Assembly (NCBI GenBank): GCA_049644325.1
Contig: JBARRR010000085.1
Location: 1-7,668 of the forward strand
From: DASZHA01 sp049644325
Lineage (GTDB): Bacteria; Chloroflexota; Dormibacteria; DASZGP01
Direction: 5' to 3'
DNA length: 7,668 bases
Positions 1 through 5,681 of this stretch are shown here, one piece after another (positions within the stretch are counted from its first letter, which is position 1; each line of letters starts with the position of its first letter). The translations under genes were made by a program, and so were the position numbers. The notes below the pieces were generated by a model. That model made no database searches and had not been told where the DNA came from. It saw nothing but the letters and a program-made list of their open reading frames with translations.

Positions 1-505
1 GGTTGGTGAGGATGATGAACCACAGCGGCGGCGACTCTCCGCTCTGGGTGATGGCCTTGAGCTGGTCGGTGGAGATCTGCAGTGAGATGAACGCCAGCAG
101 GGTGCCGAAATAGAGCCCGAGCGAGACGGCGTGGAGCGCCGAGTCTGCCCGGAAGCCCCGGAGGAGACGCGCGCCTAAGCCGCGAACCGGGGGCAGCAGG
201 CAGCCGACGGCCAGGATCCCGGCGACAAACAGGATCAGGGTGCCGGCGACCTGGCGCTCGACGGAGACCCCCCCGGCCACCTGTCCGACGCGCCCACCGA
301 TGGCCAGCAGCAGCATCCCAAGGACGCTGGCCAGGCCCACCGCCACCGCCGGGACAGCCAGCATGGCGTAGGCCGCCCACTTCCAGGCGACGTGGCGTTC
401 GCCGAGATTGGCGGCCAGCAGCAGGCCGACGAGATAGGCCACCCCGATGGCGGCCTGTATCAGCGTGCTGATCTCGTCCTGGGTCAGCGCGAGGGGTGGG
501 ACCAG
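1..505 (-). CDS. Multi-pass membrane protein, N-terminal part (cut by window edge)
   Basis: On the minus strand a frame is open from just after the slipin stop to the left edge, about 168 codons, with no stop seen. The translation is strongly hydrophobic, with about four membrane segments: around the LIQAAIGVAYLVG stretch near residues 15-34, AAYAMLAVPAVAVGLASVLG near 45-65, AGTLILFVAGILAVGCLL near 85-105, and VSLGLYFGTLLAFISL near 125-145. A fifth may begin at the edge (LWFIILTN). The start is uncertain because no ATG, GTG or TTG lies at the expected place. CTG at 505 has a GAGAG stretch about 6 nt upstream. CTG at 487 would give a natural-looking N-terminus beginning TQDEIS. GTG at 442 is the nearest conventional start. 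The gene abuts the slipin stop at 508-510, so it probably shares that transcript. I do not recognise the family. The missing C-terminal half could carry the diagnostic motifs; a CPBP-type membrane protease is one unproven possibility. Confidence 0.6.
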   Translation of the reverse strand, partial: MVPPLALTQDEISTLIQAAIGVAYLVGLLLAANLGERHVAWKWAAYAMLAVPAVAVGLASVLGMLLLAIGGRVGQVAGGVSVERQVAGTLILFVAGILAVGCLLPPVRGLGARLLRGFRADSALHAVSLGLYFGTLLAFISLQISTDQLKAITQSGESPPLWFIILTN

Positions 506-507
506 AT

Positions 508-1341
508 TCAGCTCTCGTCGGTGGGCTGAACGAGCTTCGGCGCCGGCCGCAAGTCCTCTCGCTTGGGCGCCGGCTCCTGAGCCTCCTGTTTGGTAGCGCG
601 AAGCCCCATCAGGTCCTCGATGATGTCGATCGGCAGCGGGAAGACCACGGTGGTGTTCTTCTCCACCCCGATCTCGGTTAGCGTCTGCAGATAGCGGAGC
701 TGCAGCGCCGCCGGCTGGCGCCCAATGACCTCGGCCGCGTTCGCCAGCTGCCGCGAGGCCTCGAACTCGCCCTGGGCGTGAATGACCTTGGCTCGCTTCT
801 CCCGCTCCGACTCGGCCTCCTTGGCCATGGCTCGCTGCATCGTCTGGGGCAGCTCGACGTCCTTGACCTCGACGGTGCTGACCTTGATACCCCAGGGCTC
901 GGTGTGCCCATCGATGATCAGCTGCAGCTTCTCGTTTACGTTCTGGCGCTGGGCTAGGAGCTCGTCGAGCGTCGATTCACCCAGCACCGATCGCAGCGTG
1001 GTCTGGGCGATCTGGGAGGTGGCGTTGACGTAGTTGAGGACCTGGGTCACGGCGAGCCGGGGGTCGATGACACGGAAGTAGATGACCGCAATCACCTTGA
1101 TGGTGACGTTGTCGCGGGTGATCACCTCCTTGGGCGGCACCTCCAGGGTCAGGGTGCGGAGGTCGATCTTGGTCACGCGGTCGACGCCGAGGGGGATGAT
1201 GAAGAACAGGCCCGGGCCCTTGGGCTCGAGCAGCCGGCCCAGCCGGAACACGACCCCGCGCTCGTATTCGTTGACGATCCGGACGCTCATGATCAGCAGC
1301 ACCACCGCCAGGACGACGAGCACCAACACCACTAGCCACAT
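508..1341 (-). CDS. Slipin / stomatin-like SPFH (Band 7) membrane protein
   Basis: This is a 277-residue SPFH-family protein. Residues 2-18 form one N-terminal membrane anchor. The Band 7 domain follows: NEYERGVVFRLGR at 24-36, GLFFIIPLGVDRV at 44-56, DNVTIKVIAVIYFRV at 77-91, and the slipin signature around LRSVLGESTLDELLAQR at 116-132. A charged, probably coiled-coil stretch (AKEAESEREKRAKVIHAQGE, 173-192) leads to LQLRYLQTLTEI and NTTVVFPLPIDII at 229-241. The tail after residue 250 is rich in Pro and charged residues. The frame extends to ATG 1431, but ATG 1341 is preferred: it has a GGAGGT site 7 nt upstream, and the anchor begins immediately. Slipins oligomerise in membranes and organise microdomains. 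In archaeal Pyrococcus the NfeD partner cleaves the hydrophobic C-terminal region of its slipin, and 229-241 is the equivalent stretch here. It is downstream of nfeD on the same strand, separated by 184 nt. Confidence 0.93.
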   Translation of the reverse strand: MWLVVLVLVVLAVVLLIMSVRIVNEYERGVVFRLGRLLEPKGPGLFFIIPLGVDRVTKIDLRTLTLEVPPKEVITRDNVTIKVIAVIYFRVIDPRLAVTQVLNYVNATSQIAQTTLRSVLGESTLDELLAQRQNVNEKLQLIIDGHTEPWGIKVSTVEVKDVELPQTMQRAMAKEAESEREKRAKVIHAQGEFEASRQLANAAEVIGRQPAALQLRYLQTLTEIGVEKNTTVVFPLPIDIIEDLMGLRATKQEAQEPAPKREDLRPAPKLVQPTDES

Positions 1342-1348
1342 GGCACTT

Positions 1349-1354
1349 ACCTCC
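1349..1354 (-). promoter_or_regulatory. Ribosome binding site of the slipin gene (GGAGGT)
   Basis: Read on the minus strand, GGAGGT lies 7 nt before ATG 1341. It overlaps an in-frame upstream ATG (1356) and decides the start in favour of 1341, because neither ATG 1356 nor ATG 1431 has a comparable site. Confidence 0.8.
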
Positions 1355-1491
1355 ATAGGGCTCCATTTTCGCGCATTCGGACTCCAGTGCCAGGGCGATG
1401 AGCGTCGATTGGGCCCCGCGGTCCCGGCCACGACCCGTGTTTCACCGCCCTGAGAAAGCGGTAGACAGAGCGGCGCTGTAACAGGTAACGG

Positions 1492-1519
1492 GCTGTTTCA
1501 CGCGCCTCGATGTAACAGC
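1492..1519 (-). other. Imperfect hairpin in the nfeD-slipin gap
   Basis: The arms GCTGTTTCA (1492-1500) and TGTAACAGC (1511-1519) pair in 8 of 9 positions around a 10-nt loop, starting 7 nt past the nfeD stop codon in the direction of transcription. No T-run follows, so a standard intrinsic terminator is not supported. It could attenuate or stabilise the transcript between nfeD and the slipin gene, or be chance. The octamer TGTAACAG also occurs as a direct repeat at 1477-1484 and 1511-1518. Confidence 0.35.
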
Positions 1520-1525
1520 GGCTTC

Positions 1526-2884
1526 CTATACGGGGTTGGCGGCGGTCTCGACCTCCAGGCGGAGCCCGTGGATGGCGCGCACGCGTACCCGCGTGCCCCT
1601 GGGGATCGGCTCGAGCGACTGCGCCTGCCAGAGGGCGCCATCGACCATCACCCAACCGCCCTCGGGTCCCAGGTCCTCACGGACCTCGCCCTCACTTCCC
1701 ACCAGCCTCTCGGACCCGGTCATCACCGGCCGCCGTCGCGCCGCGATGGCGCGGGAGACGAAGAACGCAAGCACCACGCCCACCGCCAGGGCGGGGACGA
1801 TTGCCAGCGCCGGGTTGGGCGTCAGGAACGGCCCGGCGGCCCCCAGGACCAGGAGCGACCCCACCGCCAGGGAGATGACCCCCGCGCCGGTGAGGACCCC
1901 GTGGGTCGGGGCCCGGACGTCGATGGCGAAGAGCAGGGCGGCGAAGGCCATCAGGGCGATGCCGGCCCAGCTCACGGGCAGCGTTTGCAGCGCCACCAGG
2001 GCGAGGACCCCCGCCAGCGTCCCCACCACGCCGGGGATGACGGCGCCGGGGTGGATCACCTCGAAGCCGATCGCCAACACCGCGGCCAGCAGCAGGAGCA
2101 GGGCGATCTGGGGGTCGGCGATGAAGTGGAGCAGGCCGGTGACCAGGCCCAGCTTGTCCTCGGTGATCGTGGCATCGGCGGTTTTGAGGGTCAGCGCCTG
2201 GCTGCCCTTCTGGACCTGGCGGCCGTCGAGCTGCCGCAGCAGGGTGGGGGTGTCGGGACTGACCAGGTCGGCGACGTGGAGGCTGACCGCCTGGTCGGCG
2301 GGCACGTTGGCGCTGTTGCGCACGGCGTCGGCGGCCCAGTCGACGTTGCGGTGGTGAAGGTTGGCCAGGCCCTGGATGTATGCCACCGAGTCGTTGAGCA
2401 CCTTCTGCTCCTCGACGGTGGGCGCCGAGGTGGGCGAGCCGTCGGCGCCGATAAGCACCGGGTGGGCGGAGCCGATGTTGGTCCCGGGCGCCATCGCCAC
2501 CACGTCGGCGGCCTGGGTTATGAAGAGGCCGGCACTGGCAGCCCGGGCTCCCTGCGGCGACACGTAGAGGATCACCGGGAGGCGCGTGTTGAGGATCGCC
2601 TGGATGATCTGGCGCATCGCCGAGTCGAGGCCGCCGGGGGTGTCCATGGTGATCAGCACGGCGTCGGCGTTCTCGGTCTCAGCCCGACCGATGCCACCAG
2701 CGATGTAGTCGGCGCTGAAGGCGTTGATGACGCCTTCGATGCGGAGCTGGTGGACCCTCGCGCCGGCGGCGCGCGCTGGCTGGGGCGCGGCGGCGATCGC
2801 CCCGGCAAAGGCCGCCGCCAGCGTCACCGCGACCAGCGCCCGGCGCCACCGACCGGCTACCCCTGGTGGTCCCGCGGCGACCAT
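1526..2884 (-). CDS. nfeD: Long NfeD-family membrane-bound serine protease
   Basis: This 452-residue protein has the full long-NfeD layout. A signal peptide or anchor spans about 1-40 (Arg-rich start, hydrophobic ALVAVTLAAAFAGAIAAA). A ClpP-like protease domain covers about 44-220 and includes MDTPGGLDSAM at 80-90 and QGARAASAGLFI at 111-122, with the likely nucleophile Ser117. The KVLNDSVAYI motif at 161-170 carries the likely general base Lys161. The Ser-to-Lys spacing of 44 is close to that of the characterised Pyrococcus enzyme. Several membrane segments fill about 255-380 (IALLLLLAAVLAIGFEVIHPG is typical), followed by a soluble OB-fold-like NfeD domain at about 390-448 (LVGSEGEVREDL, GALWQAQS). 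ATG 2884 is the chosen start. It has no clear ribosome binding site, but TAAGAT ends 7 bases before it, which would fit a leaderless transcript. The family acts on membrane proteins, notably the slipin encoded next. Confidence 0.93.
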   Translation of the reverse strand: MVAAGPPGVAGRWRRALVAVTLAAAFAGAIAAAPQPARAAGARVHQLRIEGVINAFSADYIAGGIGRAETENADAVLITMDTPGGLDSAMRQIIQAILNTRLPVILYVSPQGARAASAGLFITQAADVVAMAPGTNIGSAHPVLIGADGSPTSAPTVEEQKVLNDSVAYIQGLANLHHRNVDWAADAVRNSANVPADQAVSLHVADLVSPDTPTLLRQLDGRQVQKGSQALTLKTADATITEDKLGLVTGLLHFIADPQIALLLLLAAVLAIGFEVIHPGAVIPGVVGTLAGVLALVALQTLPVSWAGIALMAFAALLFAIDVRAPTHGVLTGAGVISLAVGSLLVLGAAGPFLTPNPALAIVPALAVGVVLAFFVSRAIAARRRPVMTGSERLVGSEGEVREDLGPEGGWVMVDGALWQAQSLEPIPRGTRVRVRAIHGLRLEVETAANPV

Positions 2885-3095
2885 GAACCGATCTTACGGC
2901 GCCCCATCAGGATCGCGGTGCAAGGATTTCGCGGTCCGCGCGTCGGAATGGACATGAGACGGGACATTTCAGATTTTGCGTCGGCGTTTGCATACGTCAC
3001 ACCGGGGATCCTGCTACAGTGTGCAGTTCGACGCGTCAGTTAGGGATTAGACAAAAGTAGACTCGGCTGGGGCCGGGGTTTAGGAGCGGGAGAGC
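2885..3095. other. Divergent intergenic region between nfeD and the sugar transferase
   Basis: This 211-bp gap must hold the promoters for both directions. I found no convincing -35/-10 pair. On the minus strand TAAGAT (2891-2896) lies 6 nt from the nfeD ATG, which fits a leaderless start. On the plus strand TACAGT (3015-3020) resembles a -10 box, but the only -35-like hexamer (TTGCAT, 2988-2993) is 21 nt away, too far for a standard promoter. Short palindromes CGCGGTCCGCG (2930-2940) and GACGCGTC (3030-3037), and a repeated GGACAT (2950-2955, 2962-2967), are possible operator elements but may be chance. Confidence 0.35.
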
Positions 3096-3836
3096 TTGTC
3101 AGGCGCGATGGGACAGAGTTCCGGCGTTGATGTTGGTCGGCCGGCCAACCCAATTCCTTCTGATGTGCGCGCGGACACCGCGGAGCTGAACTCGGGGGCC
3201 GTCTTCTCGGTCCAGCCATCTCTCCGGGTACTGCCTGCCCTGCAGCCCGCCATCAAGCGGTTGATGGACGTGGTCGTTGCGGGGATCGCGCTGTTGCTGT
3301 TCAGCCCCCTTTTCCTGGCGATCGCAATCGCCATCAAGCTGACCAGTCCGGGACCGGTTTTCTACCGCCAACGCCGGCTGATGCGGGGCGGCGGCATCTT
3401 CATGATGTACAAGTTCCGGACCATGGTCGACGGCGCCGAGGCGATGCTCGACCAGGTCTCGCAGCTGAACCAGGCCAGCGGTCCCTTGTTCAAGTCCCGG
3501 CTTGACCCGCGTGTCACCGCGGCGGGCCGGTTCCTCCGCATGCACTACCTGGACGAGTTGCCCCAGCTCATCAATGTCCTCCGTGGACAGATGAGCCTTG
3601 TTGGTCCGAGGCCGTGCTTGCCGGAGGAGGCCGCTCGCCATCCGGAGACCCTGGCCTTCCGATTCACCGTCCCCCAGGGGATGACCGGTCCGTGGCAGAC
3701 AAACGGTCACCATGGCATCACGTTCGAAGAGCAGGTGCGCGTCGAGCGCCGGTACGCCGAGGAATGGTCCTTGGCAAGCGACCTGCAGATCCTGATACGG
3801 ACGGTGCCGCTCGTCTTCCTCCGAACCGGCTTCTAG
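3096..3836 (+). CDS. Undecaprenyl-phosphate sugar phosphotransferase (bacterial sugar transferase, ExoY/WbaP catalytic type)
   Basis: The predicted enzyme moves a sugar-1-phosphate from a nucleotide sugar to undecaprenyl-phosphate at the inner face of the membrane, the priming step of exopolysaccharide, capsule or glycan synthesis. The 246-residue protein has a variable, probably disordered N-terminus (1-50), then the whole family core: KRLMDVVVAG at 54-63, one hydrophobic re-entrant helix at about 60-81, SPGPVFYRQRR at 84-94, YKFRTM at 105-110, the DE catalytic pair Asp153-Glu154 in MHYLDELPQLINVLRG, SLVGPRP at 167-173, and the terminal EEWSLASDLQILIRTV at 222-237. It lacks the extra N-terminal membrane helices of large WbaP/WcaJ proteins, so it is the short monotopic form. 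TTG 3096 is preferred because AGGAG lies 9 nt upstream; ATG 3108 is the alternative. TGPWQTNG at 197-204 differs from the more usual TGLWQVSG. No glycosyltransferases are adjacent, so the sugar and glycan are unknown. Confidence 0.93.
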   Translation: MSGAMGQSSGVDVGRPANPIPSDVRADTAELNSGAVFSVQPSLRVLPALQPAIKRLMDVVVAGIALLLFSPLFLAIAIAIKLTSPGPVFYRQRRLMRGGGIFMMYKFRTMVDGAEAMLDQVSQLNQASGPLFKSRLDPRVTAAGRFLRMHYLDELPQLINVLRGQMSLVGPRPCLPEEAARHPETLAFRFTVPQGMTGPWQTNGHHGITFEEQVRVERRYAEEWSLASDLQILIRTVPLVFLRTGF

Positions 3837-3841
3837 CCAGC

Positions 3842-3870
3842 CGTTGGGCGGGTCTTGGACCCGCCAAGCG
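3842..3870 (+). terminator. GC-rich hairpin after the sugar transferase gene, terminator-like
   Basis: GGCGGGTC (3847-3854) and GACCCGCC (3858-3865) form a perfect 8-bp stem with a 3-nt TTG loop. After one G-A mismatch it extends by four further pairs, one of them G-T, to 3842 and 3870. It begins 6 nt past the sugar transferase stop and precedes the next gene's candidate promoter. No T-run follows, so termination is inferred from stem strength and position. Confidence 0.6.
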
Positions 3871-3896
3871 ACGGGAACCCCTGAACCTGCCGTAAC

Positions 3897-3902
3897 TATG
3901 AT
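3897..3902 (+). promoter_or_regulatory. Candidate -10 box for the sigma-like/gcv operon (TATGAT)
   Basis: TATGAT matches the housekeeping -10 consensus in 5 of 6 positions. It lies between the terminator-like hairpin and the first operon gene, and predicts a start near 3909 and a leader of about 20 nt to ATG 3929. The hexamer 17 nt upstream (GGAACC, 3874-3879) does not match TTGACA. It contains GGAAC, seen in many ECF-sigma -35 elements, but no matching ECF -10 is visible. The short leader leaves no room for a glycine riboswitch. Confidence 0.45.
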
Positions 3903-3928
3903 TTGAGGCGTGTCCGTTCTTGCACGTC

Positions 3929-4570
3929 ATGGCCGAGTCGATCGGTAACGACCGCATCGAGGCTGACCTCCGCCGGCAGGCGGGAGAGTACGAGCGCCTG
4001 AGCGCGGAGGAGGAAGACGCCCTCCTCACCCGCCGCGACGGCGACGCCGTCGACACCCTGGTAAAACACAACCTCGACCTCGTTGCCGACCAGGCCGAGG
4101 CCCACCGGGACCGCGGCCTTGGCTTCGCCGACCTCTACCAGGAGGGCAACCTGGGCCTGGTCGACGCCATCGCCGCCTACGACGGCAGCGGCGATTTCCG
4201 GGACTTCGCCCGCCTCCACATCGGCCTGCAAATGGACTCCCTGATTGAGACCGAGGCCAGCGCTCGCACGGAGGCCGCGGCCGACCTCGAAGACGTGCGC
4301 GCCCTCGACCTCGCCGAGGTGGCCCTGCGCCAACAGCTGGGCCGCGCCGCCAGCCCCAAGGAGCTCGCCGACGCCCTCCACTGGGACACCGAGCGCCTGG
4401 AGAAGGTCGCCGCCAACCTCGAATTCGCTCGCAGCGAGAACGACGCCGCCACCATCACCTTTCTCGACGAGCACAGCTCGGACGAGCTCGGCGTCGACTT
4501 CCTCGACGATTCGGCCGAGCCCGAACCCGATCCCCGGCGCCGGCCCCAGGGAGCCGGCCCCGACGATTGA
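3929..4570 (+). CDS. Sigma-70-like protein lacking region 4, first gene of the gcv operon
   Basis: The 213-residue product (from ATG 3929) resembles the core of a primary-type sigma factor. LVKHNLDLVADQAEAHRDRG at 44-63 and FADLYQEGNLGLVDAI at 66-81 match region 2.1/2.2, the RNA polymerase clamp-binding part. Region 2.3/2.4 is divergent: FRDFARLHIGLQMDSLIE at 90-107 stands where the family has an aromatic-rich FSTYATWWIRQAI-type helix. Residues 128-162 (LRQQLGRAASPKELADAL...) match region 3. ITFLDEHSSDELGVDFLDD at 176-194 resembles the region 3.2 linker. The protein then ends in an acidic/Pro-Arg tail, and there is no region 4 helix-turn-helix. TTG 3920 is an alternative start with GAGG 11 nt upstream. 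No remnant of region 4 can follow, because gcvT begins 10 nt after the stop. It may be a polymerase-binding regulator or a degenerate sigma paralogue. The family match is from visible motifs; the role is unknown. Confidence 0.75.
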   Translation: MAESIGNDRIEADLRRQAGEYERLSAEEEDALLTRRDGDAVDTLVKHNLDLVADQAEAHRDRGLGFADLYQEGNLGLVDAIAAYDGSGDFRDFARLHIGLQMDSLIETEASARTEAAADLEDVRALDLAEVALRQQLGRAASPKELADALHWDTERLEKVAANLEFARSENDAATITFLDEHSSDELGVDFLDDSAEPEPDPRRRPQGAGPDD

Positions 4571-4573
4571 GGG
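4569..4573 (+). promoter_or_regulatory. gcvT ribosome binding site overlapping the upstream stop codon
   Basis: GAGGG lies 7 nt before GTG 4581 and shares its first two bases with the TGA stop of the sigma-like gene. It fixes the gcvT start and implies translational coupling between the two genes. Confidence 0.7.
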
Positions 4574-4580
4574 TCGTCAG

Positions 4581-5675
4581 GTGACAACGACCTCGCAGAC
4601 GACGCTGCGCACCCCGCTCTACCAGCGCCATGTCGAGGCCGGCGCGCAGATGGTGGAGTTCGGCGGTTGGATGATGCCGCTGCAGTACACGTCGATGCGC
4701 GACGAGCACCAGGCGGTGCGTCAGGACGTCGGCGTCTTCGACGTCTCCCACATGGGCGAGGTCCACCTAACCGGCCCGGGGGCGCTCGACGCCCTGGAGC
4801 AGGTGGTCACCAACCGCATTGGCGACATGGCCTTTGGGCAGGCGCGCTACGCGCTGATCTGCAACCGTGACGGCGGCATCATCGACGACGCCCTCGTCTA
4901 CCGGCCGGCGCCGGATGTCTTCACTGTCGTCGTAAACGCCGGCCCACGGCCGGTCGACGTTGTCCACCTCGAGGCCGAAATCCGCGGCGCCAGCGAGATG
5001 CGGGACATCACCGAGGACCTGGCGCTGATCGCCGTCCAGGGACCGCGCGCCATCGAGATCCTGCAGCCGCTGACCGACACCGACCTGTCGTCGATCGCCT
5101 ACTACCACTTCCAGGAGGGCAGCCTGGGCGGCACCCGGGTCAGCTTCAGCCGCACCGGCTACACGGGCGAGGACGGCTTCGAGTTGTTCGTCGACAGCGG
5201 TGCCGCCGTCGGCACCTGGGACGCGGTGGTGGCCGCCGGCGCCAGGCCGTGCGGGCTTGGTGCCCGCGACACCCTACGGCTGGAGGCGGCGATGCGGCTC
5301 TCGGGCCAGGACATCGACACCACCACCAACCCGCTGGAGGCGGGCCTCGGTTGGGCGGTAAAGCTGGACAAGGGCGACTTCGTCGGCCGCGATGCCCTTT
5401 TGAAAGTCAAGGAGGAGGGTCCCGCGCGCAACTTCATCGGGCTGGAGCTGGAGGGCCGCGCCATCGCCCGGCACGGCTACGCGATCAAGGACGGCGGCCG
5501 CGAGGTCGGCGAGGTCACGTCGGGGACCTTTTCGTTTACCCTCGGCAAGGCGGTGGCGATGGGGTACGTCGAGAGTGGGAGCGCCGAGTCCAGCGCGCTG
5601 TCGGTCGAAGTGCGCGGCGAGCCGGTGGGCGCGATTCGGGTGCCGCTGCCGTTCTACAAACGAGACAGGAGCTAG
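4581..5675 (+). CDS. gcvT: Glycine cleavage system T protein (aminomethyltransferase)
   Basis: GcvT takes the aminomethyl group from lipoylated GcvH and, with tetrahydrofolate, releases ammonia and 5,10-methylene-tetrahydrofolate in the cytoplasm. The 364-residue length is typical. Visible family blocks are VEFGGWMMPLQY at 25-36, GVFDVSHMGEV at 51-61, the folate-site region GGIIDDALVYR at 98-108 with the acidic pair Asp102-Asp103, SRTGYTGEDGFEL at 190-202, then GLGARDTLRLEAAM and NPLEAGLGWAVKLDKGDFVGRDAL in the second half, and EVTSGTFSFTLGKAVAMGYV near the C-terminal domain. The frame stays open upstream to 4245, inside the sigma-like gene. GTG 4581 is chosen because it has a good GAGGG site and puts the TPLY..H motif at the usual distance from the start. 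gcvH follows after 6 nt. Confidence 0.97.
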   Translation: MTTTSQTTLRTPLYQRHVEAGAQMVEFGGWMMPLQYTSMRDEHQAVRQDVGVFDVSHMGEVHLTGPGALDALEQVVTNRIGDMAFGQARYALICNRDGGIIDDALVYRPAPDVFTVVVNAGPRPVDVVHLEAEIRGASEMRDITEDLALIAVQGPRAIEILQPLTDTDLSSIAYYHFQEGSLGGTRVSFSRTGYTGEDGFELFVDSGAAVGTWDAVVAAGARPCGLGARDTLRLEAAMRLSGQDIDTTTNPLEAGLGWAVKLDKGDFVGRDALLKVKEEGPARNFIGLELEGRAIARHGYAIKDGGREVGEVTSGTFSFTLGKAVAMGYVESGSAESSALSVEVRGEPVGAIRVPLPFYKRDRS

Positions 5676-5681
5676 AGAAGC

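Noticed and set aside
1342..1431. Longer slipin starting at ATG 1431
   Set aside because: The extra 30 residues are polar and Trp/Arg-rich, unlike slipins, and ATG 1341 has a strong GGAGGT site at ideal spacing.
2988..3020. Plus-strand promoter TTGCAT ... TACAGT for the sugar transferase
   Set aside because: The spacer is 21 nt, outside the normal range, so the pair is not convincing.
1568..3043. Long plus-strand open frame (491 codons) opposite nfeD
   Set aside because: It is antisense to a clear NfeD gene and its translation is a low-complexity mix of Gly, Asp, His, Gln and Arg typical of a shadow frame in GC-rich DNA.
3896..4474. Minus-strand open frame opposite the sigma-like gene
   Set aside because: The plus-strand frame has recognisable sigma motifs and fits the operon; the antisense product is a Val/Gly-rich shadow without motifs.
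4245..4580. Longer gcvT starting inside the sigma-like gene
   Set aside because: The extension is a Pro/Arg/Thr/Ser-rich shadow of the sigma-like gene; GTG 4581 has a proper ribosome binding site and the normal GcvT N-terminus.
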